Shown piece after piece: positions 46,421 to 57,180 of a stretch of 64,000 nt of DNA. The notes under the pieces are model-generated. The model was not told the DNA's origin. It saw only the letters and a list, made by a program, of their open reading frames with translations, and did not search any database. Numbering within the stretch: position 1 is the stretch's first letter; each line of letters opens with the position of its first letter. The translations under genes were made by a program, and so were the position numbers. This stretch comes from Shinisaurus crocodilurus (lineage: Eukaryota; Chordata; Lepidosauria; Squamata; Shinisauridae), in the NCBI GenBank assembly GCA_021292165.1, contig JAHFWL010000098.1, positions 1 to 64,000 of the forward strand, read 5' to 3'.

Positions 46421-46619
46421 ATCTCTGTCTGGGCACTCTCTAGTCCCAACACTAGTCCCAAAAGGGGAGTGCATGACTAAAACCATAAGTAAGCAACTTA
46501 GAAATCACAATATTGTGCAAAGAGATGTAAAGCAGTTATTCCTAGTGTAATACAAGCAAAGTAACTTATCTTACCCGCCCCCCTGCTTCACCTAGGCTGA
46601 TGTTTTGGAGAACTGAAAA

Positions 46620-46960
46620 CTAAAAATTAAGGACAACAAAAAGATCTTTGCCTGATGCCAAATGACACCAAATTCGGTGCCAGGCAAACCTCCTTGACAA
46701 GGGCATTCTGGGTGCCACCACTGAAAAGTCCCTCTCTCCAGTAGGTGCCTGCTGCACCTCTCTTGGGAGGGGGGTCCACTCAGGGACGGACCTCAAAATT
46801 CTCAAGCTCCAGTTAGGTACATGTGGACAACGGGATCCTATAGGTAACCTGTTCCCAAGCCATGAAGAGCTTGGAAGGTCAAAACTAGCACTTTGAACTG
46901 GGCCTGGAAATGGACCAGGAGCCAGTGAAAGAGGCAAAATACGGGCCTAATGTACTCATT
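46620..46960 (-). mobile_element. L2-clade LINE fragment
   Basis: Antisense order: TTTGCCTGATGCCAAATGAC, GGTGCCAGGCAAACCTCC, GGGTGCCACCACTGAAAAGT, then upstream sequence with ATGTGGACAACGGGATCC and AGCCATGAAGAGCTTGGAAG. It extends further 5' than the other L2 tails in the window. More L2-like sequence may continue at 47340-47480. Inactive. Confidence 0.6.
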
Positions 46961-47024
46961 ATTGCCCAGTTCCAGTTAGCAATCTTGCACTCAAATTCTG
47001 AACTAATCAAATCAAAAGCTTGTC

Positions 47025-47160
47025 TGAATAACCTACCTCACAGGACTGTTGTGTGGATTGTTGTGAGGATAAAATGGGAAGGAAGAGGACCATGTAAACT
47101 GCCTTGGGTTCCTTGCAAGAGGAAAAAAGGTTTGATATAAATGTAATAATAAATAAATTG
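47025..47160 (+). mobile_element. Sauria-type SINE, 3' half only
   Basis: AACCTACCTCACAGGACTGT, GTGAGGATAAAATGGGAAGG, CTGCCTTGGGTTCCTTGCAA and tail AATAATAAATAAATTG. The tRNA head is missing. An isolated head-like piece (GAGCCAGTTTGGTATAGTGG) occurs at 47671-47690. Confidence 0.8.
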
Positions 47161-47499
47161 GTATGATTTTAATTAATATGTTCTTGTATTTAATGTTTTG
47201 TTTTGTTTTTTGTTTTTATTATTTCTTTGTAAATTGTTATGGGACTCCTTTTGATTGTGTGAAGCAATACATAAATGTCATTAACTAACTTATGATTGAA
47301 TAAATGCATGGACTAGATCTAGACCAGTCCGTCCATCCCTAAAGGTATCACCAGGTCCTTGAACGATACCTAGCAACAAATTGGTAACCAATGCAGTGGT
47401 TGCAAAATGTGTGTGGAATGCTTCAACACTCAACCATTCAATAACACCCTTTTCTGGACCAGTTGATGTTTCCAGTCACTTTGCAAAGGCAACATCTTA

Positions 47500-47600
47500 G
47501 GTCACAAACTATGGTTTGCACTTGACCTCCGTACCAGAACTGCAAACCACAAGTCATGGTTTGCAATTCTGGTTTGGAGAGCTCATGAGAGGAGGAAGGA
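47500..47600. repeat. Small inverted repeat around 'CCAGAACTGCAAACCA'
   Basis: CCAGAACTGCAAACCA (47533-47548) pairs with TGGTTTGCAATTCTGG (47559-47574) with one mismatch. It may be the core of a degraded MITE. Confidence 0.6.
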
Positions 47601-47825
47601 GCATGTGAGCCCAAGGCTCACTCGTGCCAAACCTTGGTTCAGTGTTACAAATGGATTGAGCCATATAGTGAGCCAGTTTGGTATAGTGGATAGATTAATC
47701 TAACTGCTTGGCAGGGCTATTATTGTTTCAAAGATGTAACATGTGAATAGAGAATGAGGAAATGTTATAGAGGTATAGAGCCTATAGTATGAGACATTTA
47801 TGGTTCAGCCTTGCCACTTTTAAAT

Positions 47826-48585
47826 CATAGAATCATAGAGTGGGAAGGGGCCTTGTAGGTCATCATGCCCAAATGCCTGCTAGAAAACTAGAGCAAGAGC
47901 ATCCCCGGCAGCTGTTGAACCTCTGTTCGAAGACCTCCAGCAAAGAAGAATCCACCTCCGGCAAGTAATTGGATCCATTATCAAACCGCTCTTACTTTAA
48001 AATGTTTCTCCTTAAGTTCAAAAAACATGTACCCTCCCATAACCTAAATCCATTAGAACTTGGCCTGCTCTGCGGCACCAGAGAATAAATCTTTGCCAAC
48101 TTCTATGTGACAGCCCTTCAGGTATTTGTGGAATGCTGTCATGTCCTCCTCAGTCTTCTCTTCTCTAGACTAAACATAGACTAACCATTTCCTTCAACCT
48201 TTCCATACCAACTTTGTTGTCCTCTTCTGAATCTGTTCCAATTTGTCTATATTCTTCCTAAAGCGCAGTGCCAGAGCTGGAGAGGTCTGACTACTGCAGA
48301 GTAAAGTGGAATTATTATTTCTCATAAATTGGAGACTGTGGTTCTGTTAATGCAGCACATAAAATTGCATTAGCCTTTTTCGCAGCTGCATCACGCTGCT
48401 AACTCATGCTCAGCTTGTGATCGACTGCAATCCTTTTCATACATACTACTGCCAAGTCAGGTATCCCCCATCCTAAACCTGTCCATTTGATTCCCCACCC
48501 CCACCCCGAATGCAGAACTTTGCATTAGTCTCTCTGCTGCATTTGATTTTGTTAGTTTTTCGCCCAGATGCCCATTCTATCAACA
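47826..48585 (-). pseudogene. Old CR1 LINE 3' fragment
   Basis: On the minus strand, with CR1 tail (ATTCTATGATT, then ACAAGGCCCC) at its 3' end and a decayed ORF2 C-terminus upstream: antisense of the MS..HKL..CDAAAKKANA-type and RRA..LE..Q..-type blocks can still be followed. No long frame remains. It is more diverged than the copies at 12, 39 and 63 kb. Confidence 0.78.
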
Positions 48586-49794
48586 TGAGACAACAGGCAA
48601 ACCCTCTGTTTCCCTGTTTTGGCTTTTCCTTGTGCAGTTAGAAAGGCAGAAGCGAGCAACGAGAATACACAGCTCAGCTTCACGCAAATTCAGCAACCTT
48701 CTTCTGTCAGCGTACCACCTCCTCCCCCACATTTGAACATACATCATGCTCATGTTCAAGTCAAACTATAAAAGAAAACATTTTTCCAACTCACTCTATG
48801 GCTGATGGCACTAAGCTCCTGTCAATGTGGCAAATGGAGTCTACCACAGCACACTCATCTACCCTGCCTGAAAAATTATTCCTGCCCGTCAGCCGCAGAT
48901 TGAAAGAGATATGAAACCCATTCCCATGATGAATAAAATCGGAGTTAAATAAGGTGAGAATGTCTTCAGTGTCTGCTGGTGAGAGTACTTCATTTAAGGT
49001 TATTACATTCTTGCAGAAAATACGAATGGGTCAGTTTACCTTTCCACTCACCTTCTGCAATCAGCCACACAGTTTTAAATATGCTTGCTGCTTTCCATTT
49101 TTGAAAGGCAGTTTTATTTTTCAAAATATGGGCAAAGGTTAAAATCTGAGATGGAATGGATGAAACACCTTCCCACTACCACCACCTTGCATGCGCCAGT
49201 CTCCACCACCACCTCTGAATCAGCTTACATATAATGCACACACACAGCATGTGGTCTACTATGCCCTGCGCATATGTAGCATCGCACACTGCAGAGAGGC
49301 TTATCCACAATTAATACAATTCCAGATGACTCAAGCATACGATTTAAGCCATATGCTAAAGAGGAAGGCAATCCACCCACAGATCTGAGAAAGAAGTTAC
49401 TCGTAACAGCTGCCTTACCAAGTCCAACCAAAGGGCCATATAGTCTGGCACTCTGGTTTCGATCCTGAGTTGCCTTTCTGCAAACAGGTCTCTTTCGAGA
49501 GGGTAGGGAGAAGCAGCAAAGTGCCAGAGGACAGAGTTTGTGTGCCATGCTAGCCTGCTGCCCTCAGGTGCTGTGGAGGATGCTGACTGAGTGCCAGCGT
49601 AGAAAGAAGATTCAGCCTTCAGTCCAGTCAACTTCTATACATGGAAAGGAAGGGCGCCATCTTGTCCTTCACCACAAGGCAGCAAAATTCTGGGGCTGGC
49701 ACTGCAGACATCCCCTTCTACAGGATCTGGCCACCCAGAGTAGCATGCATCTGACGGTGAACAGTGTCCACAAAAACTTATGCCAGAATAAATT
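48586..49794. other. No gene; spacer
   Basis: Frames at 49225-49548, 49356-49631 (minus) and 49538-49837 (plus) oppose one another; none has a domain. Confidence 0.45.
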
Positions 49795-50300
49795 TGTTGG
49801 GGTTTCTCTACACGAGGCATTTATTGTGCACTCCTGATCTCTCACTCACAGAAGTTTGCAGGGACTTTTCATGATGCCGTCTTCCTCCAGGGCCTCTCCT
49901 GTGTTTTCCAGCCATTTTCGGGGTGGGGTGGGGTGTTACGAGTGAGGAAAGTCAGGTATGAAATTTCAAACCAAAGGGAGTAAGGCAGTAAGCCATGTCA
50001 TGATATGATGTATTTTTGGAATATAGATTAATAATGGATTATGTGGATAGAATTTTTTTTTTTTTGGCCCTGGGGTGACAGGTGCACTTGGAGTTTATGA
50101 TTTGTAGGTTTATGGGGTTTTTTCTTTGTATGTGTGTTCATTTAAAAATATAAATAAAATTTTTTTTTTTTAAAACAGAAAAGAAATTAGAAACCAGAAT
50201 GAGAGCCTTGTGCAATGTCGCACTTCCACTATACCACAGCACCTCCTTGTGGTTGGATAATGAAATATACAGAAAGGCTGAGAAAGACAAACCCCAGGGG
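49795..50300 (+). repeat. Interspersed repeat shared with 8576-8870, copy 2 (expanded)
   Basis: Left block CACGAGGCATTTATTGTGCA (49811-49830), right block TTCCACTATACCACAGCACC (50224-50243). About 150-200 bases more separate the blocks than in copy 1; a T-rich stretch with oligo-T runs (50050-50062, 50160-50171) lies there and may be a later insertion. Confidence 0.5.
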
Positions 50301-50380
50301 GAAAAAATCTGTGGCAAGGACACACTCTTCCTCCCGCAAAGAAAATAGAAGAAGAAGCCTCTAACCAACAGGTAACTATT

Positions 50381-51346
50381 TTGAGCGCTTATGCACCAAC
50401 ATTAGATGCTGATGATGACATCAAGGAAAGTTTTTACAGCCAGTTGGACACTCTCCTGTCAGAGATACCTAAGGAGGATAAAATTATCCTCCTGGGCGAT
50501 TTTAACGCAAGAGTCGGGCGTGACTTTGATTTATGGCCAGAAACTATTGGAAAAGACGGAGTTGGTAATAGCAACCCGAACGGACTCTTACTTTTGTCTA
50601 TATGTGCAGAGCATAATCTCACTATCACAAACACGCTCTTTCGACAAAGGAATAAGTTTAAAACATCATGGCAGCACCCACGGTCAAAGCACTGGCATCT
50701 TCTGGATTATGTAATTGTCCGTGTTAGAGATCGCCGCGATGTACTTCTTACTAGGGCCATGGTGAGTGCCGACGACTGCTGGACAGACCACCGACTAATC
50801 CGGTCCACAATGGTTATCAACATTGCTCCCCAACGTAGGCTTCAAGGAAGGAAACCAAGGTGTAAAATGAACATCCAAGTCCTTCAAGATCCTATTAAGC
50901 AAACTCGTCTTCAATCACTTCTTAAGGAACATCTACCTACGGAACCTCCTGACAACATTGAGGACCATTGGTCTAAGCTGAAAACCTCCATTACTGCAGC
51001 TTGTGAACAAACCATTGGATATGAAACTAAGAAACATCAGGATTGGTTTGATGAAAATGACAATGAGATTAAATATATAATTGACCAAAAAAGGAAAGCC
51101 TTCCAAATATGGCAAAATGATATTAACTGCGCTGCCAAGAAAAAAACCTACGCTAGCGCAAAGGCTGAGGTCCAAAGAAGAACAAGAGAACTTAAGAACG
51201 CTTGGTGGAAAAAGAAAGCTGAAGAAATTCAACAACTTGCAGAATCTCATGATGCACGGGGCTTTTTAAGGCCACAAGGGCCATTTATGGACCAAAAACC
51301 TATGGTACAAACCCTTTACAATCAAAAGATGGCACCAAACTCTTAA
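50381..51346 (+). pseudogene. RTE-clade ORF, endonuclease part (out of frame with the RT part)
   Basis: The frame is open from about 50366, with SAYAPT near the truncated start. The endonuclease motifs GDFNARVG (residues 39-46 of the 321-residue frame) and WTDHRLI are seen, followed by a basic, coiled-coil-like linker (KKTYASAKAEVQRRTRELKN). From about 51266 the text stops looking like the family. Moving to the frame of the downstream ORF at the T5 run 51263-51267 gives an uninterrupted reading from the linker into the RT frame at 51415, so I infer loss of one T. The endonuclease lacks its first conserved block (the N and E residues near the N-terminus) because of the 5' truncation, so it could not work. 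Confidence 0.85.
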
Positions 51347-51414
51347 AAGACAAAGAATCTATTGCACTGCGTTGGAAAGAGCATTATTATGACCTTTTAA
51401 ATCGTAAGTCTAAG

Positions 51415-53223
51415 GTGGATAATGAGATTTTTTCGCAAATCCCGCAAAAACAAATTAAAGAGGAACTTGCAATACTCCCCACTTTGGATGAAGTAAAAAA
51501 AGCCATTAATCAAATGAAGAACAACAAAGCTAGTGGACCAGATGGGATTCCTGCTGAAATCTTTAAAGAAGGGGGGCCCGAACTTGTACAACATCTTCAT
51601 AAACTCATCGAAAAAATCTGGATAAGAGAAGAGATCCCAGAAGACTTCAGGGATGCCATAATTATCACCCTCTTTAAGAAGGGTGATAGAACAGACTGTG
51701 GAAACTATCGGGGCATTTCTCTCTTAGCAACCGCAGGTAAAATATTTGCTAGGATTCTCGCAAACCGTCTTCTATCTATTTCAGAAGAGATCCTCCCTGA
51801 AACTCAATATGGTTTCCGCCCCTCTAGAGGGACAGTAGACATGATTTTTACTGCACGTCAGCTCCAAGAAAAATGCCGGGAGCAAAATCAACCCCTTTAT
51901 ATGGCATTTATCGATTTGGCTAATGCCTTTGATACTGTAGACCGTACAGCTCTCTGGACTATCCTTATGAAAATTGGATGCCCCAATAAATTTGTGAATA
52001 TCTTGCGACTTCTCCATGACAACATGACGGCAACGGTTTTGGACAACAACGGCTCTCATGGTGCTCCATTTAAAGTGGGATCAGGTGTTAAACAGGGATG
52101 TGTTATCGCCCCAACATTATTTGCCATTTTCATCGCCATGGTTTTACATCTTGTCAAGGGGAAACTTCCCACCGGTGTGGGAATTATATATCGAACAGAT
52201 GGAAAGCTTTTTAATCTCAGCAGGCTGAAAGCAAAAAGTAAGGTAATTACAACCTCCGTTGTGGAACTTCAGTATGCTGATGATAATGTGGTCTCTGCAC
52301 ATTCAGAGGATGATCTCCAAACTATCCTAAATGCTTTTGCAGAAGCATACGAAAAACTTGGTCTCTCACTTAACATCAAAAAAACCAAAGTGCTTCATCA
52401 GCAAGTGCAAGCCAATCCTTTGGTGATGCCATCTATCCAGCTTGGCGGGACAATACTGGAAAATGTCGATCATTTTCTCTATCTTGGCAGCTATCTTTCT
52501 GTTACAGCTAACATCGACAGTGAAATCCAGCATCGTCTGAGCTCCGCAAGTGCCGCATTTTCTCGAATGAAACATAGAGTGTTCGAGGATCGGGATATTT
52601 GTAAGAAGACCAAAACACTGGTTTATGAAGCCATTGTATTACCAACTTTATTGTATGCCTGCGAAACATGGACTATCTATAAACGTCACTTCCACCTCCT
52701 TGAAAGGTTTCATCAACGTTGCCTCCGGAAAATCCTGCAAATTACTTGGGAAGATAGGCGAACAAATGTCAGTGTACTGGAAGAAGCAAAGACTACTAGC
52801 ATTGAAAAAATGATCCTTCAACGCCAACTTCAGTGGACCGGTCATGTTGTTCGAATGCCTGACTGCCGTCTCCCAAAGCAGTTACTTTACTCCCAACTCA
52901 AGGATGGAAAGCGGAATATCGGTGGTCAATATAAGAGGTTTAAAGATGTTCATAAGGCTAATCTAAAAAAATGCAATATAAACATCGAAAACTGGGAAGC
53001 TCTGTCCCATGAACGATCTAAATGGAGGTTGGCCTTTCACAAAGGTTCCATGGACTTTGAAGAAGCCCGAGTGCAAGGTGAAAGGGAGAAACGTGCTAAG
53101 CGAAAAGCACGTCAAATGAATCCTTTACAGGACCATCTTCTATCTGGTAACCTGTGTCCTCACTGTGGGAAGCTGTGTGGATCTAGAATTGGCCTCCACA
53201 GTCACTTACGGACCCATCGCTAG
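51415..53223 (+). pseudogene. RTE-clade ORF, reverse transcriptase and C2H2 part
   Basis: A 602-residue open frame, in fact open from 51268. RT blocks in order: NNKASGPDGIPAEIFK, TLFKKGDRTDCGNYRGISLL, QYGFRPSRGTVDMIF, AFIDLANAFD (164-173, first catalytic Asp), GVKQGCVIAPTLFAIF, YADD (287-290, catalytic pair), and the thumb region with TLLYACETWTIYKRH. The C-terminus has CPHCGKLCGSRIGLHSHLRT, a C2H2-type finger at about residues 581-601, just before the stop. All catalytic residues are present; only the upstream frameshift and 5' truncation mark it as dead. It is fairly young, as 602 codons remain open. Confidence 0.88.
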
Positions 53224-53310
53224 AGTCTACACAATCTTCTTTAGAATTTCCTCCTTTTATCCCGGAAGACAATCTTACTCGGTCACGAGTGATCGCCTGA
53301 TGATGATGAG

Positions 53311-53542
53311 TCTTTAAGATGCCACAAAACTCTTTGTTGTTTTTTGATACATTTTCTGAAACACTTCCGCATCTCGTGTGGGGATACAGAAGTAACTCTC
53401 TGGGGGAAATCATTATAACATTATTATTACTTTAAAATGTTCTCTTTGGTACTTTGTGGTTCTTAAAGAGCTGATGATGTATCGTAGAAAATGTTGGCTA
53501 TTTCATACTCAATATAAGCAAAATCTCTTAATGCATAGTAAT
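53311..53542. other. Short spacer
   Basis: Starts with a 30-base piece like the end of the 36.9-kb repeat (GTCTTTAAGATGCCAC). No gene. Confidence 0.5.
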
Positions 53543-53665
53543 GGGTACATCAGGGATGGGGACTCGGACTCGAGGACTCAACTCGTGAGTCGGACTAAGT
53601 CCCCCCTCTGACTCGACTCGAACTCGAGTCCCAATATTTTTAATGGGACTCGAGACTCGACTCGG

Positions 53666-53697
53666 GACTCGAGACCAAGGACTCTTCAACATCCCTG
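53666..53697 (+). repeat. Internal copy of the hAT right end (32 bp, identical)
   Basis: Positions 53666-53697 are identical to 54516-54547, the true right end, including the terminal CATCCCTG. Together with the left end at 53551 this forms a potential 147-bp mini-element inside the larger one. Confidence 0.95.
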
Positions 53698-53757
53698 CGC
53701 TGTGCCAGAAGGAGTGGAGAGGAGCGTGATTGCCGGCGAAGAGCGCATGGAAGCGAG

Positions 53758-54042
53758 GTGTGCCGCTGCTCGGCCACTATGGACGGCTACCAGGAGTGCA
53801 GCCCCAACAGTGTGTCAAGATTTATTTTGATTGGTGTGTTGCGTACTTGGGAGAGGCAGAAGAAGGACCTGAGATTACTCTGTGTGGCTGCTCTGAGTGT
53901 GTTTCTGGTTCCAGCAAGTTCATCACCAGTGGAGCGGGTGTTCAGTGAGGATGGAATTGTGATGAGATCTCACCGTTCCAGAATGGGGGCCAAACATTTA
54001 GAAAAAATAATGTTCCTCAAATGCAACATGGATAAGTTTTAG
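53758..54042 (+). pseudogene. hAT transposase C-terminal (dimerisation domain) remnant
   Basis: A 94-residue frame. Residues 49-91 (CVAALSVFLVPASSSPVERV, then FSEDGIVMRSHRSRMGAKHL, then EKIMFLKCN) match the conserved hAT C-terminal dimerisation domain, whose signature is a 'P-A-S-S-x-P-x-E-R-x-F-S' block and a closing LxFLxxN block. The frame ends with a natural-looking stop shortly after. The zinc finger and the catalytic RNase-H-like domain are absent, so it cannot be an active transposase. The first 30-40 residues do not look like the family and may follow a deletion join. It is flanked by the GACTCG-rich element ends. Confidence 0.85.
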
Positions 54043-54555
54043 GAAGTACAGCAAGTTTATTTTTTAAACTCATTTTTCTAAAATGCAACCTTTCAGACAT
54101 TTTGGGTTTGGCTGCCTCTGCCTGCCTGTCTGGGGTTCCCAGCCTCCTCTGCCTGCCTGGTCTCTTCTTGACCAGTTCAACAGTTGAATTGTCCAAGACA
54201 AAGGCCTCTGCCTGCCTGCTTTGGGGTTCCCTGCCTCCTCTGCCTGCCTGGTTATTTTGGGTTTTTCTGCCTGATCTGTTCTTGCCAAAATCAGTTGCAG
54301 AGTTTTGAAATAAAAAGGCACACTTGTGCCTAGAATTTATTTAAACCACACATCTGAAGTAGCCTTATTTTGTTAGGAAAACCCCCCACTGATTTTAATA
54401 GGGACTCGTGGAGTCAGCTTTGGGAGTGACTCGTGACTTGTGACTCGTGAGTCACTATTTTGGACCAAGGACTCGGACGCGAGACTCGGGTCCAAAGACT
54501 CGTGACTCGACTCGTGACTCGAGACCAAGGACTCTTCAACATCCCTGGGGTACAT

Positions 54556-54984
54556 TCAGTATTTCTCTTCTTGGTTATGCATGGCATTAGCAGTGCCTTT
54601 TAACACTCCCATCTCTTCCAACTGTTTTTTTTTTTCTTTACTCATAATCCTTTGTTACTACACAATTTGTTGCTCTGGAAATGGACCATGCTAAGAAGAG
54701 GGGATTAGTTCTCCTTAAGGACAGGAATGAGCAGATGCCCTCAGAGAAGCTGTTTGCTTTCACGTATCTTCAGTAAAAACAGGAAGAATACAGAAGCATA
54801 TAAGCAGCACTGCAGAAGTCAATTAAACAGAAGTCAATTGAATCTTCCACAGTCCATCAAAGGCTTTGCAACAGGTTATTCTCCTGCTACAGCTGTTGAA
54901 GTACCACTCTCAGTAACTATGCATTGCCTTGACAGGACTGCCACACAACCACCAATGCACTGTGCTCTAGTTATCATAGAAATG
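54556..54984. other. Short spacer, no gene
   Basis: Oligo-T at 54625-54634. Open frame 54727-54987 has no domain. Confidence 0.45.
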
Positions 54985-55170
54985 TAGGAAGCTGCCTTAT
55001 ACTGAGTTCAGGCCGTTGGTCCATCTAGCCCAGTATTGTCAACACCGAGTGGCAGCAACAGCTCTCCGGGGTTTTCAGGCAGGATTCTTTCCTGCCCTAC
55101 CTGAAGATGCTGGGGATCGAACCTGGGACCTTCTGCATGCAAAGCAGGTGCTCTTCCACCGAGATTTGCC
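54985..55170 (-). mobile_element. tRNA-derived SINE (not Sauria type), copy 2
   Basis: On the minus strand the tRNA-like head has an A-box region (CTCGGTGGAAGAGCACCTGC) and a B box (GGTTCGATCCCC, from 55112-55123), then CTGAAAACCCCGGAGAGC, and a 3' part GCCTGAACTCAGTATAAGGC (antisense of 54994-55013). Same family as 17753-17938. Confidence 0.82.
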
Positions 55171-55307
55171 TTCCGAAAAGGAAGGGCCCTTCTATGAGAG
55201 GAAGGGCTCTGCTTGTGAAAGGTCTCGCTACCTTATTTTGGGTGATCCCCCCCTCCCCCCAGACAACACAGTGCACCCCATTCAGTCATTCTCCTGACTC
55301 TCTGACC

Positions 55308-55600
55308 TGGTTTGCATGACACAAGGGTAGTTAATAAGCTATGCTGGCTCATTAACCACCAGCCCCCGCACATGCTAGTCACATGCTGGCTCATTGCTCT
55401 AATTAGCCCCGCTGGGCACAGGTTGTTGTGATGTCTCAGCCTGGCGAGGGTGGCTGGCTGGGGTGGTTAACAAAACACTGAGCAACCCTAGAACAGTGCC
55501 TGGCGAGGCTAATTAGGGAAATGAACTGGCATGTGTGGAGGTGCTTAACAAGCCACTGTGGCTTATTAACCACCCTTGTGCCGTGCAAACAGGCCACAGT
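55308..55600. repeat. Foldback element ('AACCAGGTC' family)
   Basis: CCTGGTTTGCATGACACAAG (55307-55326) mirrors the right end (CTTGTGCCGTGCAAACAGG, 55574-55592), and GGTAGTTAATAAGC mirrors GCTTATTAACCACC (55561-55574). The middle has GGCTAATTAGGG paired with AATTAGCCCC. Non-coding, probably a MITE. Confidence 0.75.
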
Positions 55601-55905
55601 GTACATTTCCCCACATTTTCAGGGGGCTGGAGGGGCCGCTATGGGAAGGAGGGAACAGGGAAGTCCACTTCCGTCAGCACAGTTGACCCACCCAGTATAA
55701 ATCAGGATCCAACCCCTTATTTACCCAGTGATTGCCAAGGAATGTATACTCCCCGCCCATGGCGAATGTCCCATTTCCTCAAAGTGATACCACTGAAGGG
55801 CAGTTTTGTGGTTTAAAAATGGTACAGGCTGCCTAGGAGCCCAATCAAGCCAACTGAGAAGTTGTGTGACGAATGTGAAAGCTGAAACTGATGGCACAAA
55901 GTGTG

Positions 55906-55946
55906 CGTGCATGCGTGCGTGCGTGCGTGCGTGTGCGTGCGTGCGT
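55906..55946. repeat. (GCGT)n microsatellite
   Basis: About nine GCGT/GTGC units. The overlapping open frames on both strands at 55721-56241 are low-complexity shadows. Confidence 0.95.
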
Positions 55947-56984
55947 ATGTGCGGGTGAACTGGGTGACTGGGGCTTCTGTTTCTACACCACACCACAACG
56001 ATCTATGTTCTGCTCATCCAACAATGTTTTCCCCTTCATATGTAACACACACTTCCTATTTTTTGCCCCCAAAGGGGGAAATGGAACTCATCTCCTTCCG
56101 GTGGATTCCAAAGAATTCACGCCTCCACAAGGTTCATATGAAAGGGAACAGAGAGAGAGAAGAAAACGTGTGAGAGAAAGCAGGGCAGCAGCGGGGGTGG
56201 GGAAACCCTTTTGCCACCTTCAACTTTGCTCTTTGAAATGAATCAATTATGAAAGGGGAAGACACATTTTCATGCCTTAAACTTTAAACTCAGGCAAGTG
56301 GGAAATGTAAGCTCAACCATCTAAAAAATAAAAAATAAAAAATTGCCAATCTATTATTCTAATCATAACTGTCATCATAGGCTTAAGCACAATTTTAATA
56401 GTCTGCTTGGTAATTGTCTACTTTGGCCTCTGCTGCCCTCTACAGGCTAGTCTGCAGTAACAGCAATGCAAAAGCAAGATGGCCAGATGGGTTCAGAATG
56501 GGAAAAATCACTGTATAGCAACAGAAGGAAGCGATGACTGGTACAGAGACCAATGACTCACATTGCATTATATATCTTAAAGTAGTCCTTTTAAAAAAAA
56601 AAAAAACATGCCCCAGGTTGGGGCTGGCTCGGAAGTACTGTTTCACAATGGAAATGGGGAAGCAAAGGGAAGAGCACACCCTGCCAACCAAGTTGCTACT
56701 GGGAAGGGAAGAAAGGCCTGCTGGTTGTCCAGGCCCAGCCGAACAACTTGTTTCTCATTCAACCCACAACTGTGGGCTGGACAACAAGGCTCAGGAAGAG
56801 TGGGAAAGAGGCTTTTCCCCAGCACTAACCCACCCATCCCGCAGTGGCCACCACCACAGGGCAAAGGATACAGGCCAGTTCTCCAGCCACTTAGACATCC
56901 CACCCCACATACACTGTGGTGACAGAGGTCCAGATGGCCTTGTGGAGTGGTGGGAAGACTTATCCCTGCCTTTCAGCCTTGGTC
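55947..56984. other. No gene; spacer
   Basis: The 152-codon frame at 56534-56992 begins in an oligo-A run and overlaps frames on other strands; it has no domain. Confidence 0.45.
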
Positions 56985-57180
56985 TGTTTTAGGGTTATGG
57001 GAGGGTTATTTAACCCTCAAATAACGCTCACTGCCTGGGTTCAGATAAAATGACAAACCAAAGCAACCCCTGGACAGGGCTTGCATATTCATAATGACGG
57101 CCAGCATGCACTGCAGCTCCTCACGGGTAACTTAACCCGCGATGGGCTGCCATGTTGTGCAAACTGGCCCACTGTCTCCT
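56985..57180. repeat. Degraded foldback element related to 30050-30345
   Basis: AGGGTTATTTAACCCTCAAA (57003-57022) is self-inverted and resembles the GGTTATTTGAG part of the 30-kb element. Right side: GGGTAACTTAACCCGCGATG. Edges unclear. Confidence 0.5.

Larger units (their letters stand above)
50366..53310 (+). mobile_element. RTE-clade LINE, 5'-truncated, one frameshift
   Basis: Carries most of an apurinic-type endonuclease, a full reverse transcriptase and a C2H2-type finger at the C-terminus, then a short 3'UTR ending in TGATGATGATGAG (53298-53310). RTE elements typically lack long 3'UTRs and end in short tandem repeats, which fits. The start of the endonuclease is missing and the left edge near 50366 has no recognisable 5'UTR. 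Codon content is A-rich and unlike the CR1 copies. I place it in the RTE superfamily in the wide sense; RTE proper versus RTEX-like cannot be decided by eye. Confidence 0.85.
53551..54547 (+). mobile_element. Complete non-autonomous hAT transposon with perfect 8-bp target duplication
   Basis: Begins CAGGGATG and ends CATCCCTG (exact 8-bp inverted ends). GGGTACAT lies on both sides (53543-53550 and 54548-54555), a perfect 8-bp target duplication, which is the hAT hallmark. Both ends are packed with GACTCG hexamers: about eight in 53551-53697 and about nine in 54400-54547. Such subterminal repeats are where hAT transposases bind in studied elements; binding here is inferred. The interior holds a transposase remnant (53758-54042) and a TGCCTGCCTG-rich part (54110-54260). 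A buried copy of the right end lies at 53666-53697. Confidence 0.95.

Noticed and set aside
55111..55160. tRNA gene on the minus strand
   Set aside because: Only an A-box/B-box head of a SINE; it does not complete a cloverleaf and continues into a SINE body.
56534..56992. 152-codon plus-strand open frame
   Set aside because: Starts in an oligo-A run, overlaps two other frames, and has no recognisable domain.
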